A DNA stretch of 64,000 nucleotides from contig NZ_VKKU01000001.1 in the NCBI RefSeq assembly GCF_007280415.1, positions 248,001-312,000 on the forward strand, written 5' to 3'. The notes below the pieces were generated by a model, which saw only the letters and a list, made by a program, of their open reading frames with translations, searched no databases and had not been told where the DNA came from. Numbering within the stretch: position 1 is the stretch's first letter; each line of letters opens with the position of its first letter. Positions 41,755 through 51,333 of this stretch are shown piece by piece. A program made the position numbers and the translations under genes. The DNA is from Sphingorhabdus contaminans. Its GTDB lineage: Bacteria; Pseudomonadota; Alphaproteobacteria; Sphingomonadales; Sphingomonadaceae.

Positions 41755-42171
41755 ATGTTGAGTGAATTCAAGGCGTTTATCGCGCGGGGCAATGTCCTCG
41801 ATCTTGCGGTCGGTGTGATTATCGGTGCGGCCTTCGGAAAAATCGTGACGTCGATGACCGAAGACCTGATCATGCCGCTCATCTCGCTGGCGACCGGTGG
41901 CGGGGTTGATTTCAGCAGCAAATATATCGTGCTGGGTGGCGCGGACAAGGTGACGGCCGGTATGTCGCTTGCCGCGGCAAAGGCCGCGGGTGCCAATGTA
42001 TTCGCCTATGGCAGCTTCATCACCGCGCTGATCAATTTCCTGATTCTGGCCTTTGTCATCTTCATGATCGTGCGTCAGGCGAACAAGGTGCTGCCGCCTC
42101 CTCCTGCGGCGACAGGGCCGACCGATGTCGATCTGCTCACGGAAATCCGGGACGAATTGCGTAAGAAATAG
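41755..42171 (+). CDS. mscL: Large-conductance mechanosensitive channel MscL
   Basis: A 138-residue channel that opens under osmotic downshock. The N-terminal [33 protein letters not shown] contains the pore helix, then the periplasmic loop and the second helix ([26 protein letters not shown]). The C-terminal helix [12 protein letters not shown] is intact. ATG 41755 has a GGGAG-like site; the frame extends to 41686 without conservation. Confidence 0.96.
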   Translation: MLSEFKAFIARGNVLDLAVGVIIGAAFGKIVTSMTEDLIMPLISLATGGGVDFSSKYIVLGGADKVTAGMSLAAAKAAGANVFAYGSFITALINFLILAFVIFMIVRQANKVLPPPPAATGPTDVDLLTEIRDELRKK

Positions 42172-42226
42172 GGTTCATGTGCTGGAGTAATTGCCAAGCG
42201 GCATAGGCTGTAGCATAGGCGCGGGC

Positions 42227-43480
42227 ATGAACGCTCCGGACGTGAAAAGAGGCCGCCATTTGACACGCGCAAAGGGATTGCGTGCGTTGACGGGCGGCCT
42301 TTTTGCGCTTGGATTTGACCGGATTGTCGACCGGATCGACAGCGGGTTCGATTTTGGAACGATTGACGCGGTGCTGCCCGATGGTTCGGTGCGGATTGTC
42401 GGTGGCCGCGGGCCGGGGCCTGTGGCGCATATTACACTCCATCACTGGAATGCTCTGTTCCGGCTGGTGCGCGGGGGCTCGATCGGCTGGTATGAAGCCT
42501 GGGCGGCGGGTGAGTGGAGCAGCCCCGATCCGGTACAGATCTTCGACCTGTTCATGCGCAACCGGGTGAAACTCGGCAATGTGGGGCGGCCGTCGGGGCT
42601 GGCAAAGCTTGTGGGCAAAGTCATCCACCGTCTGCGCGACAATAGCCGGAGCGGGGCGCGGCGGAATATCGAGGCGCATTATGACCTCGGCAACGACTTT
42701 TACGAGGTGTGGCTGGACCGGAGCATGACCTATTCGAGCGCGCTGTTTGCCGAGCCCATTTCGGCGGACGAACCGCTTGAGGCGGCGCAGGCGCGCAAGA
42801 TCGAAACGCTGCTGGCGCGGCTGGCGCTGAAACCGGGGGATTCGCTGTTGGAAATCGGCTGCGGCTGGGGCAGCCTGGCCGAAATTGCCGTTCAAAAACA
42901 TGGTGTTAGATATGACGGCATCACCCTGTCCAGCGAACAGAAATCCTACACCAACGCCCGCCTCCCAACCAACGCCGAAGCTTCAGCCAGGTTAACAGAT
43001 TACCGGGATGTCACCCAAATCTACGACGCCATCGCCAGCATCGAGATGGTCGAGGCGGTGGGGCAGAGATACTGGCCGGACTATCTGGCAACCCTGTCCC
43101 GCTGTTTAAAACCCGGTGGCAGGGCGGCTATCCAATATATCCGGATCGAAGACGATGTCTTCGAAGCCTATGCCAGGGGCACCGACTTCATCCAGCACTA
43201 TATCTTCCCCGGCGGCATGCTGCTCTCCGAAAGCAGGTTCCGGAAAATAGCGGAGGCCAATGGTCTGGAATGGCATGACCAGCACGATTTCGGCCTCCAC
43301 TATGCCGAAACACTTAAACGCTGGCGGCACAGCTTTGACCAAGCGATTGAAGAAGGCAGATTACCGGGTGGCTTCGACGAAAAATTCATTTCACTCTGGC
43401 GCTATTATCTGATGTATTGCGAAGGAGGTTTCCGCGGCGGCGGTATCAATGTTGCGCAGGTCACATTGGTAAAAAGCTAA
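42227..43480 (+). CDS. cfa: Cyclopropane-fatty-acyl-phospholipid synthase
   Basis: A 417-residue SAM-dependent enzyme that adds a methylene bridge to unsaturated acyl chains of membrane lipids. The N-terminal lipid-binding region has LVRGGSIGWYEAWAAGEW; the catalytic domain has NIEAHYDLGNDFYEVWLDRSMTYSSALF, SAM motif LLEIGCGWGSLAE, SIEMVEAVGQRYW, and FIQHYIFPGGMLLSE. All are CFA synthase signatures. The chosen ATG gives normal length. It stands alone after mscL. Confidence 0.93.
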   Translation: MNAPDVKRGRHLTRAKGLRALTGGLFALGFDRIVDRIDSGFDFGTIDAVLPDGSVRIVGGRGPGPVAHITLHHWNALFRLVRGGSIGWYEAWAAGEWSSPDPVQIFDLFMRNRVKLGNVGRPSGLAKLVGKVIHRLRDNSRSGARRNIEAHYDLGNDFYEVWLDRSMTYSSALFAEPISADEPLEAAQARKIETLLARLALKPGDSLLEIGCGWGSLAEIAVQKHGVRYDGITLSSEQKSYTNARLPTNAEASARLTDYRDVTQIYDAIASIEMVEAVGQRYWPDYLATLSRCLKPGGRAAIQYIRIEDDVFEAYARGTDFIQHYIFPGGMLLSESRFRKIAEANGLEWHDQHDFGLHYAETLKRWRHSFDQAIEEGRLPGGFDEKFISLWRYYLMYCEGGFRGGGINVAQVTLVKS

Positions 43481-43522
43481 GGCACTGGCGCGGTGACAGA
43501 GAAATAAGAGGGGCGGGACGCG

Positions 43523-44725
43523 ATGAAAAAACTGATATTGGCGATACTTCTTATTCTCGCAGGCGCAGCGGGAGGATTTTGGGCAACTGCCGATGACGAT
43601 ATGAAGGCGTTGGTGTCCAGCATGCCGACCGACGCAAATGTGCTCTTCTGGAATACCGCCCAACGCGACGCCGCATTCCGCGCCATGGACAGGATCCCCA
43701 TTCTCGCGAAATCGAACATCATCGAATCCGGAGATGATGTGTATCCGCTTCCCAAAGGTGCTCCGATAAAAATCGCGACTGATGTCGATGCCTATATGAA
43801 AGCCCAACGCACTTCGGGTTTGGTCATCGTACAGGATGGCAAGATCAGGTTGGAAAAATACGGTCTGGGATTTACCGGCAACGGTAAGTGGACCAGCTTT
43901 TCTGTGGCAAAATCCTTTACCTCCACCCTGGTCGGTGCCGCCATTAAAGACGGTTACATCAAAAGCATTGATGACAAGGTTTCGGCCTATATTCCCGACC
44001 TGGAAGGGTCGGCCTATGATGATGTAACCATTCGGCAATTGTTGACCATGACCTCCGGCGTGAAATGGAACGAGGATTATGCCGATCCGAAATCCGACGT
44101 CGCCTTGTTCAATCAACATAAGGCAAAAGACGGAATGGACGTAACCGTCAGCTATATGCGCACTTTGCCCCGTGAAGCCCCCGCCGGGACCAAATGGGTC
44201 TACAAGACTGGTGAAACCAATTTGATCGGAGTTTTGGTAAGCTCGGCAACCAAGAAGAACCTCTCGGAATATCTCTCGGAAAAAATCTGGGTGCCATTTG
44301 GAATGGAACAGGATGGCAGCTGGCTTTTGGGTTCAACGGGGCACGAAATCAGTGGGTGCTGCATACAGGCGTCGACGCGCGATTACGCCCGCTTTGGTCT
44401 GTTCATGATGGGCGGTGCGATGGTCAAAGGCGTTTCGATCTTGCCCGATGACTGGATTGTTCCGGCAACCACCAAGCAAGCTGACATTGGTGCCCCCGGC
44501 AAGGGATATGGCTACCAATGGTGGACCTATGACGATGGCAGTTATGCCGCGCAGGGTATTTTTGGGCAGGGCATTTTCATTGATCCCAAGCGCCGCTTGG
44601 TCATCGCGTCGAACAGCAACTGGCCTAAGGCTACAGACCCGAACACGGTCGGAAAGCAACGCGAAGCCTTTTATAAAGCAGTTCAGGCAGCTGTGGATGC
44701 AGAGGCGAAACAGGTAGCAGAATGA
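43523..44725 (+). CDS. Serine hydrolase of the beta-lactamase class C family
   Basis: A 400-residue exported enzyme. A hydrophobic N terminus (MKKLILAILLILAGAAGGFW) may be a signal anchor. The active-site serine and lysine are in SVAKS (S127, K130), the Tyr motif is YKTGETN near residue 223, and a late GYGYQWW region may carry the third element. It fits the esterase/peptidase group (beta-lactamase domain, PF00144) rather than true AmpC. The gene is not closely linked to its neighbours. Substrate unknown. Confidence 0.85.
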   Translation: MKKLILAILLILAGAAGGFWATADDDMKALVSSMPTDANVLFWNTAQRDAAFRAMDRIPILAKSNIIESGDDVYPLPKGAPIKIATDVDAYMKAQRTSGLVIVQDGKIRLEKYGLGFTGNGKWTSFSVAKSFTSTLVGAAIKDGYIKSIDDKVSAYIPDLEGSAYDDVTIRQLLTMTSGVKWNEDYADPKSDVALFNQHKAKDGMDVTVSYMRTLPREAPAGTKWVYKTGETNLIGVLVSSATKKNLSEYLSEKIWVPFGMEQDGSWLLGSTGHEISGCCIQASTRDYARFGLFMMGGAMVKGVSILPDDWIVPATTKQADIGAPGKGYGYQWWTYDDGSYAAQGIFGQGIFIDPKRRLVIASNSNWPKATDPNTVGKQREAFYKAVQAAVDAEAKQVAE

Positions 44726-44874
44726 CTATGCTGCACCGCACAATTATTGCGATGGCGGGACATAATATTACGTCTTGGGTATCCACGCAAAGGTCGGAAA
44801 AAAGGGGCTTTTCCTGAAGGATTTTTTGGTCCAGCATGCGTCCATAAATCCATAGGGTCAGCTGGAGAAGAAAG

Positions 44875-45984
44875 ATGGACTTCAAGACATTTTTGCACGC
44901 AGGAAGCAACCGCCGCGCCATGCTGAAAGGCATGGGCATAGCCGCTGTAGGCTTCAGCCTGACTGGTACCCTAGCCGGATGCGGTGAGAAGGAAGCCAAG
45001 AAGCTGGCCAATGGAGAAGAGGCGAAGCTGAACTTTTATAACTGGGATACCTATATCGGTGAGACCACGCTGGAAGATTATAAAGACAGCGCGGGCGTTG
45101 ACGTAAACATGACGCTTTTCGCCAGTAACGATGAGTTGTTTGCAAAATTGCGGGCCGGTAATCCGGGATATGATGTTATCGTGCCTTCCAATGACTTTGT
45201 CGAGCGTATGGCTGCCGCCGATATGCTGGTCGAGCTCGACAAAAGCCAGATCCCCAATTTCAAGAATGTCGCCAAGGATTTCCAGGATGTTCCCTATGAT
45301 CCGGCGCGCAAATATTCGATGCCCTATACATGGCTTGCGCTCGGCATTGGTTATCGCAAGTCAAAGGTAAAGGGCGTTCCTGATAGCTGGAAAGTCCTGT
45401 TTGACAGCGATGAATATAAAGGTCGTATCGCTGTCCTGTCCGAAGCCGGAGATATGTTCCGCCTTTACGGAAAATATATGGGCAAGTCGGTGAATGCACT
45501 GACTGACGCAGATATCAAAGCCATTGAAGCAATGATGGTCAAGCAGAAGCCAAACATTAAGTCCTTCCATGAGGATAATGGTCAGGACCTTCTGTTGAAG
45601 GGTGAAGTTGATCTGGTTCTCGAATATAATGGCGATATTGCCCAAGCGATGACCGAAGATCCTGATATCGGATTCATCATTCCGAAAGAGGGAAGCCAGC
45701 TCAATTCCGATAATCTATGCATTCCCAAGGGTGCTCCGCATCCGAAGAATGCACATGCCTTCATCAACTACCTTCTTGACGCCGAGGCCGGCAAAAAAAT
45801 CACGGAAACGATCCTGTATCCGACGCCTAATGATGCGGCCAAGGCATTGATGCCCGAAGAATATAAGAGCAATTCGGTGATATTCCCGCCGGCCGACGTG
45901 CTCGCGAAATGCGAATATGCGAAGTTCAACCCAGAGCTTCAGCCGAAATATGAGGAGGCCTTCACTCGCGTGCGGGCGGCCTAA
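44875..45984 (+). CDS. Polyamine ABC transporter substrate-binding lipoprotein (PotD/PotF-like)
   Basis: A 369-residue periplasmic binding protein for putrescine or spermidine. The leader NRRAMLKGMGIAAVGFSLTGTLAGC combines a twin-arginine-like motif and a lipobox, so it is probably a Tat-exported lipoprotein. The body has LNFYNWDTYIGETTLEDYK, VNMTLFASNDELFAKLRAGNPGYDVIVPSNDFVERM and GKMFRLYGKYMG-like segments, characteristic of PotD/PotF. First of a four-gene operon with two permeases and an ATPase. GGAGAAGAAAG precedes the ATG. Confidence 0.92.
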   Translation: MDFKTFLHAGSNRRAMLKGMGIAAVGFSLTGTLAGCGEKEAKKLANGEEAKLNFYNWDTYIGETTLEDYKDSAGVDVNMTLFASNDELFAKLRAGNPGYDVIVPSNDFVERMAAADMLVELDKSQIPNFKNVAKDFQDVPYDPARKYSMPYTWLALGIGYRKSKVKGVPDSWKVLFDSDEYKGRIAVLSEAGDMFRLYGKYMGKSVNALTDADIKAIEAMMVKQKPNIKSFHEDNGQDLLLKGEVDLVLEYNGDIAQAMTEDPDIGFIIPKEGSQLNSDNLCIPKGAPHPKNAHAFINYLLDAEAGKKITETILYPTPNDAAKALMPEEYKSNSVIFPPADVLAKCEYAKFNPELQPKYEEAFTRVRAA

Positions 45985-45987
45985 ACG

Positions 45988-46902
45988 GTGGCGGGGGCGT
46001 TACAGGACTGGAAAAGCCAGAAAAAGCCATTCGCCGCGATTGCGTCGTTACCGGTATTCTGGCTGGCCCTCTTCTTTGTGGCGCCCATGGCCATCGTCTG
46101 GCTCTACAGCTTTGGCCAGAATGCAGGACCAGCCGACATCGAAATTTCAGGGACGCTGGAGAATTACAAGCGCGCAACCGAATGGCTGTATCTGTCGATA
46201 TTTCTAAAAAGCCTAGCGGTTGCCGCACTCACCACGCTTATCTGTCTGATCGTCGGGTTTCCCGTTGCGATGGCAATTACGTTCGCGGCGCCAAAATGGC
46301 GCCCGTGGCTGTTGCTTGGGATCATGTTACCGTTCTGGACGAACCTGTTGATCCGCACCTATGCACTCATGGCGCTGATGGGCACAAACGGGTACATGAA
46401 CAAGGGACTTGGCGGGCTTTGGGAAGGCGCAAGCTGGCTCCGCACGCTGGTGGGCATGCAACCGCTGGAAGCTTGGACACCAGTCCAGCTGCTCTATAAT
46501 AATTTCGCCGTAGTATTGGGGCTGGTTTATGTGCACCTGCCTTTCATGGTGCTGCCACTATATTCGGCGTTGGACCGTCTTGATAAAAGCTTGATCGAAG
46601 CAAGCCTGGACCTAGGCGCAGGCCATTTCAAAACCTTCATGCAGATTGTCGTTCCGCTTGCAGCCCCTGGCATAGTTGCAGGTGTGATGATCACGCTCAT
46701 TCCGGCGCTAGGTGCCTATCTGACCCCGGATTTGATGGGCGGGACCGACAGCCAGATGATCGCCAATGTTATCGAGCGCCAATTCAAACGAGCCAATGAC
46801 TGGCCCTTTGGCGCGGCGCTCTCGTTCCTGCTGATATACGCCATGTTCATCCTGATTGCCTTGCAGTCGATGAAAGCGAACAAGACGAAAGAGGTGCGCT
46901 GA
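45988..46902 (+). CDS. Polyamine ABC transporter permease (PotB/PotH-like)
   Basis: A 304-residue inner membrane permease with six predicted helices and the ABC permease EAA-like loop (EASLDLGAGHFKTFMQIVVPLAAPGI). The first helix is PVFWLALFFVAPMAIVWLYSF; WTNLLIRTYAL is characteristic of this group. The start is GTG at 45988, three bases after the binding protein stop. It overlaps the second permease by one base (TGATG). Confidence 0.92.
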   Translation: MAGALQDWKSQKKPFAAIASLPVFWLALFFVAPMAIVWLYSFGQNAGPADIEISGTLENYKRATEWLYLSIFLKSLAVAALTTLICLIVGFPVAMAITFAAPKWRPWLLLGIMLPFWTNLLIRTYALMALMGTNGYMNKGLGGLWEGASWLRTLVGMQPLEAWTPVQLLYNNFAVVLGLVYVHLPFMVLPLYSALDRLDKSLIEASLDLGAGHFKTFMQIVVPLAAPGIVAGVMITLIPALGAYLTPDLMGGTDSQMIANVIERQFKRANDWPFGAALSFLLIYAMFILIALQSMKANKTKEVR

Positions 46903-47744
46903 TGGCATTTTTTCGTTCTGCACCTATCGCTCCGCTAGAATATACCAGAAAGTTCTGGATGCGCGGCTGGGTCGCGCTGACAATGCTATTTCTATACGCG
47001 CCTTTGCTCGTGCTGATGATATTCAGCTTTAACGACAGCAAGCGGAATGTTGTATGGAAAGGTTTCACCCTTAAATATTACGAAAAGGCCTTGAACAACG
47101 ACAGTTTGGTGGAGGCTCTCGTAAACTCGCTGACGATCGCATTTTTGGCGACGATCATCAGTCTGGTTATCGGGGCGCTGGCGGCCGTGATGCTCTGGAG
47201 GTTCCGGTTCCCCTTTAAAGGCCTTGTGGAAGGCACAATGTCCTTGCCCATCATCGTACCGGAAATTTGCCTGGGTGTTGCGTTTCTGATCTTCTTTGCA
47301 AAGGTCGAATGGCCGACCGACCTTGTATGGCCGCTAAATCTTTCCGCAATCACCATAGCCCACATTACCTTCTGCTTTCCTTTTGTAGCGATGGTCGTGC
47401 GTGCACGGCTGGCGAGCTTTAACAAGGAAGAGGAGGAAGCCGCGAAGGATCTGGGGGCAACGGAGTGGCAAGCGTTTCGCGATGTCCTTCTGCCGCACAT
47501 CAAGCCCGGATTGGTCGCAGGTGCATTGCTGGCTTTCACGTTAAGCCTGGACGATTTCGTCATCACATTTTTTACCAGCGGACCGGACACGATAACTTTC
47601 CCGGTAAAAGTCTATTCCATGGTGCGTTTTTCGGTCACGCCCGAAGTAAATGCCGCCTCGACATTGCTCATCCTATTGACCGTCGTCCTGACCTTCATTG
47701 CGCTGAAGTTGCAAGGGGTGAAGGGCATTGCGGAGACACATTAA
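46902..47744 (+). CDS. Polyamine ABC transporter permease (PotC/PotI-like)
   Basis: A 280-residue second permease with six helices. MLFLYAPLLVLMIFSFNDSK, the loop EEEEAAKDLGATEWQAFRDVLLPHIKPGLVAG and FTLSLDDFVITFF(T)SGP match PotC/PotI. The stop overlaps the ATG of the ATPase gene (TAATG). Together the four genes encode a complete import system. Confidence 0.93.
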   Translation: MAFFRSAPIAPLEYTRKFWMRGWVALTMLFLYAPLLVLMIFSFNDSKRNVVWKGFTLKYYEKALNNDSLVEALVNSLTIAFLATIISLVIGALAAVMLWRFRFPFKGLVEGTMSLPIIVPEICLGVAFLIFFAKVEWPTDLVWPLNLSAITIAHITFCFPFVAMVVRARLASFNKEEEEAAKDLGATEWQAFRDVLLPHIKPGLVAGALLAFTLSLDDFVITFFTSGPDTITFPVKVYSMVRFSVTPEVNAASTLLILLTVVLTFIALKLQGVKGIAETH

Positions 47745-48874
47745 TGACCGAAACGAAACAGCCCATCATCCAGATCCGCAACGTATCCAAACGGTTTGGA
47801 AAAGTCACAGCGGTTGATAATATCAGCCTGGACATACTCGCAGGCGAGTTCTTCGTTTTGTTGGGACCCTCCGGTTGTGGCAAGACAACGCTGCTACGCA
47901 TGATTGCCGGTTTCGAGATGCCGACCGAAGGGCAGATCATCATCGACGGACAGGATATGAGCCTGGTGCCGCCAAACAAGCGGCCTGTAAACATGGTGTT
48001 CCAAAGCTACGCTGTATTTCCGCACATGAATGTCATGGACAATGTGGGCTACGGGTTGCGTATAGCAGGTGTTGCAAAGGGCGAAATTCGTGATCGCGTG
48101 ACCGAAGCGCTTGAACTCGTCAAGCTCGGTGGCTTTGAAGATCGAATGCCTGATCAGATGTCGGGCGGACAACGGCAACGCGTTGCACTTGCCCGCAGTC
48201 TGGTCATGAGGCCGAAGGTTCTGTTGCTGGACGAACCGCTATCGGCGCTTGATGCAAAGCTTCGCGCTCAGATGCAGTTTGAACTGTCGGATTTGCAGGA
48301 TAAGGTCGGCATTACGTTCGTCACCGTGACACATGATCAGGACGAGGCCCTGTCAATGGCCAGTCGTGTAGCGGTGATCAACAAAGGTGAGGTGGCGCAA
48401 CTTGCCGCACCTTCCGATCTTTACGAATACCCGGCCAACCGCTTTGTTGCCGACTTTGTCGGGTCTGTGAATATTTTTGAAGGCAAGCTTACTTTAGACG
48501 AACCAGACAAGGCTGCGGTAGACTGCCCCGGCTTGGGCAAGGTGTATCTCAACCATGGCGTGACAGGCCCGCATGGCGCCGATGTCTGGGTCGCGCTGCG
48601 ACCAGAGAAAATTTACCTCCACGTGCCCGGGGAAGGAAAAGCGATCCGCGCTGCGGCGCAGGATGCGCCGGACGGACATAATTTAGCTCGCGGTACGATT
48701 AAGGGCATGAGCTATCTGGGCGACATCACACTCTATGAAATTCAGTTGGAAGGCGGGCAGATGATCCGCGTCTCCCGTCCGAACCTGTCCCGTCACGATC
48801 AGGAAGATTTCACCTGGGATGACAAGGTCAGCATGCATTGGCGCGCGGATAGCCCTGTCGTCCTGTTGAGTTGA
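47744..48874 (+). CDS. Polyamine ABC transporter ATP-binding protein (PotA/PotG-like)
   Basis: A 376-residue ATPase. Walker A GPSGCGKT at 41-48, Q loop VFQSYAVFPHMNV, signature MSGGQRQR near 139, Walker B LLLDEPLSALD, and His loop THDQDEAL. A C-terminal TOBE domain begins around residue 275. The family of spermidine/putrescine importers has the same order of features. The open frame continues upstream to 47465, but that is antisense-free overlap with the permease in another frame and is not used. Last gene of the operon. Confidence 0.94.
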   Translation: MTETKQPIIQIRNVSKRFGKVTAVDNISLDILAGEFFVLLGPSGCGKTTLLRMIAGFEMPTEGQIIIDGQDMSLVPPNKRPVNMVFQSYAVFPHMNVMDNVGYGLRIAGVAKGEIRDRVTEALELVKLGGFEDRMPDQMSGGQRQRVALARSLVMRPKVLLLDEPLSALDAKLRAQMQFELSDLQDKVGITFVTVTHDQDEALSMASRVAVINKGEVAQLAAPSDLYEYPANRFVADFVGSVNIFEGKLTLDEPDKAAVDCPGLGKVYLNHGVTGPHGADVWVALRPEKIYLHVPGEGKAIRAAAQDAPDGHNLARGTIKGMSYLGDITLYEIQLEGGQMIRVSRPNLSRHDQEDFTWDDKVSMHWRADSPVVLLS

Positions 48875-48911
48875 TTTTATACTGGCAAGCGGTCAGAAAT
48901 TCTAACGGAAG

Positions 48912-49703
48912 CTAATCCAAAACTGGGGCGGGACGGACATCTAGCAAGTCGACACGAATGTTTATCTCGGGCTCAGCCGATGCCGCCGCATCGCCTTCTT
49001 TCGGCTTAGGTAAGCAGAACGTGTAGCTTGACCCGACCTGCATCATTTTGAGCGCCTCAACAAATACCGCCGTTGCTTGCGACAAGGGAATTTTTTCCCA
49101 TTCCCGCTTTTCAAGCGAAACGCCTGTTTTGCCGTCAAAGGTGGTGAAGTCGACCAAAGCCATATCGGTTTCGCTCGGCTTTTTGCCATTTCCTTGCTTG
49201 ATGGCGAGATAACCCAGTCCCGACCCGGTCGTATTGGAACAAGCCCGCTCGGCCAAAGGAACCACGGGTTTCGGTGGAGGCGTTGTAAAAGACAGCAGGT
49301 CCACTTCAAATACGAGATCTGCATTTGCTGGTATAGGGCCAGTGCCGGTCTCGCCATAACCAAGTTTGGACGGAATGCAGAGGCGGTAGCTGCCCCCGGG
49401 CTGCATTAATTGCAGGCCTTGCGCGAAGCCCGGAATAACTCCGCCCACTTTGAAATCTGCATTTTGGCCAGAATCAAACTCGCTGCCGTCCGCCGTCAGC
49501 ATGCCTTTGTAATTCACTTTGACTTTCGCATCCGCTCCGGGTCGTTCGCCTTTGCCCGCTTTGATCACTGTATACGACAAACCCTCAGGGGTAGCGATTT
49601 TGCAGGATAAGACGGGCGGCTTTGGCTTTACGGGTTTTGGTGCCGCGATTACGGGAGTCGACAAAAGCGCCGTGACGAGAAGGGGCGAGAATATTTTGCT
49701 CAT
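48912..49703 (-). CDS. Exported FKBP-type peptidyl-prolyl isomerase with two FKBP-like domains
   Basis: A 263-residue secreted protein. The signal peptide ends near residue 20 (VIAA). A normal FKBP domain follows: GLSYTVIKAGKGERP, KVNYKGMLTADGSEFDSG, IPGFAQGLQLMQPGGSYRLCIPSKLGYG. The last ~105 residues repeat the pattern in weak form (GLGYLAIKQGNGKKPSETDMAL, FVEALKMMQVGSSYTFCLP) without the catalytic YGE-like residues, so the second domain is probably a non-catalytic chaperone part. The start 49703 gives a clean signal peptide; the ribosome site is weak. Confidence 0.86.
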   Translation of the reverse strand: MSKIFSPLLVTALLSTPVIAAPKPVKPKPPVLSCKIATPEGLSYTVIKAGKGERPGADAKVKVNYKGMLTADGSEFDSGQNADFKVGGVIPGFAQGLQLMQPGGSYRLCIPSKLGYGETGTGPIPANADLVFEVDLLSFTTPPPKPVVPLAERACSNTTGSGLGYLAIKQGNGKKPSETDMALVDFTTFDGKTGVSLEKREWEKIPLSQATAVFVEALKMMQVGSSYTFCLPKPKEGDAAASAEPEINIRVDLLDVRPAPVLD

Positions 49704-49746
49704 ATATGGCTGGTAACGCCTCAATGATGTTTGTCCAACAAGGATT

Positions 49747-49771
49747 ATCCCCATCTCATAAAGATGGGGAT
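49747..49771 (-). terminator. Hairpin between aminotransferase and FKBP genes
   Basis: A 10-bp stem (atccccatct / agatggggat) with a five-base loop lies five bases after the aminotransferase stop on the minus strand. There is no long T run, but the position fits termination of that operon. Confidence 0.6.
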
Positions 49772-49775
49772 TGCC

Positions 49776-51164
49776 TTACAGAGCGCGTAACTTTGGTTCC
49801 GCTTCGTCGAGAGACTTCCGAATAATCTCTACCAGGTCGTCAATCTGGGCCGTGGAGATGACCAGCGGGGGGCACATCACGATGCTGTCCCGTATTCCGC
49901 GAACCATGAGGCCATTTCGAATGCAGATATCACGAACGAGAGGTCCTGCCGTCCCTTCGGCTCCGCCAAATCTGGCTCCGGTTTCTTTGTCAGCAACAAT
50001 TTCGACGGCTCCGAGCAGGCCAACAGAGCGAGCCTCACCAACCAAAGGATGATCGTTCAATCGCGCAAGTGCTTTTGCAAGATAGGGTCCGGTTTCGCTT
50101 CGTGTCCGTTCGACCAGACCTTCACGCTCCATTATTTCAATGTTTCGCAAGGCGACCGCAGAAGCAACGGGATGTCCCGAATAGGTGTAGCCATGCACAA
50201 AATCGCCGCCGGTTTTCATGACCGATATGATTTCCGCGCTCACGGCTACGGCGGAGATCGGCAGATAACCTGACGAAAGACCTTTTGCCATTGCGATGAT
50301 ATCGGGCTTAACGCCCATTGTTTCGTGGCCCCACATGTTGCCGGTCCGTCCAAAACCGCAGATAACTTCGTCGCAAACCATAAGTATGCCATATTTCCGG
50401 CAAATTGCTTCGACCTGTGGCCAATAATTGGACGGTGGAATGATGACCCCGCCAGCACCCTGTACTGGTTCGCCGATAAAAGCAGCGACATTCTCGGGTC
50501 CTACTTCGATAATCTTGTCTTCAATGGCTTGCGCGCAAACGTTCCCGAACTCTTCAGGCGTCATATCGCGGCCTTCATTATACCAATAGGGCTGTCGGAC
50601 ATGCTCAATACCTGCAAGCGGCAATATGCCCGGGGCAGGGAAGCCTTGGCCATGCATTGCCTTCATCCCGCCCATGCTGACACCTGCAACGGTCGAACCA
50701 TGATAAGCATTGTGCCGGCTAATGAAGATGGTTCGGCTGCTTTGTCCTTTTACTTGCCAATAGTGACGCACCATCCGCAAGATTGTGTCATTTGCTTCCG
50801 AACCCGAACTGTTGAAAAAGACATGGGGTAGGCGGCCGCCTGTAAGGCTCGCAATCTTATCGGCCAGCAAGACAGCAGGCGGGTTAGCGGTTTTGAAGAA
50901 GCTGTTATAATAGGGCAGTTCCAGCATCTGTTCGCGGGCAACGTCACCAAGTTCATCGCGTCCATACCCTATATTGACGCACCATAAGCCGGCCATACCA
51001 TCCAATATCCGATTGCCGTCGCCGTCATGGATGTAACATCCGTCAGCATGGGTGATGATCCGGCTCCCGCCCAGGTCTTCAATTTCCTGCCAATCAGCTT
51101 GGGCTGGAAGGTGGTGGGCGATGTCGAGGCGACGAAGTTCTGCGATGTCGTAATTGCGGGGCAT
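49776..51164 (-). CDS. Class III aminotransferase (putrescine/omega-amine type)
   Basis: A PLP-dependent aminotransferase of 462 residues, probably converting putrescine or a similar omega-amine with pyruvate. Key features are YYNSFFKTANPPAVLLAD, SGSEANDTILRMVRHYW, YHGSTVAGVSMGGM, GEPVQGAGGVI, the Asp in VCDEVICGFGRTG and the PLP lysine K294 in AMAKGLSSGYLP. The sequence resembles SpuC/polyamine:pyruvate aminotransferases. It is the last gene of a minus-strand operon with a PuuD-like amidotransferase and near the polyamine importer, which supports a polyamine role. Confidence 0.88.
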   Translation of the reverse strand: MPRNYDIAELRRLDIAHHLPAQADWQEIEDLGGSRIITHADGCYIHDGDGNRILDGMAGLWCVNIGYGRDELGDVAREQMLELPYYNSFFKTANPPAVLLADKIASLTGGRLPHVFFNSSGSEANDTILRMVRHYWQVKGQSSRTIFISRHNAYHGSTVAGVSMGGMKAMHGQGFPAPGILPLAGIEHVRQPYWYNEGRDMTPEEFGNVCAQAIEDKIIEVGPENVAAFIGEPVQGAGGVIIPPSNYWPQVEAICRKYGILMVCDEVICGFGRTGNMWGHETMGVKPDIIAMAKGLSSGYLPISAVAVSAEIISVMKTGGDFVHGYTYSGHPVASAVALRNIEIMEREGLVERTRSETGPYLAKALARLNDHPLVGEARSVGLLGAVEIVADKETGARFGGAEGTAGPLVRDICIRNGLMVRGIRDSIVMCPPLVISTAQIDDLVEIIRKSLDEAEPKLRAL

Positions 51165-51333
51165 AATGGTGTCCTTTTGAAATGGGTGTGCGCGAAGCGC
51201 GGACTAGCCAAAGTCGGGCGGTGGCGATGTGGGGCAAAAACCCAATGCGGCCCGACGCGGCGTGATTCAAAAGGATATCAGGGTGAAAAACCTATCCGCG
51301 CCTGGTAACGGTTATAACGTGTGACACAACGGT

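Noticed and set aside
47465-47743. Upstream extension of the polyamine ATPase frame
   Set aside because: It runs inside the preceding permease gene in another frame; the TAATG junction at 47744 gives the family-typical start.
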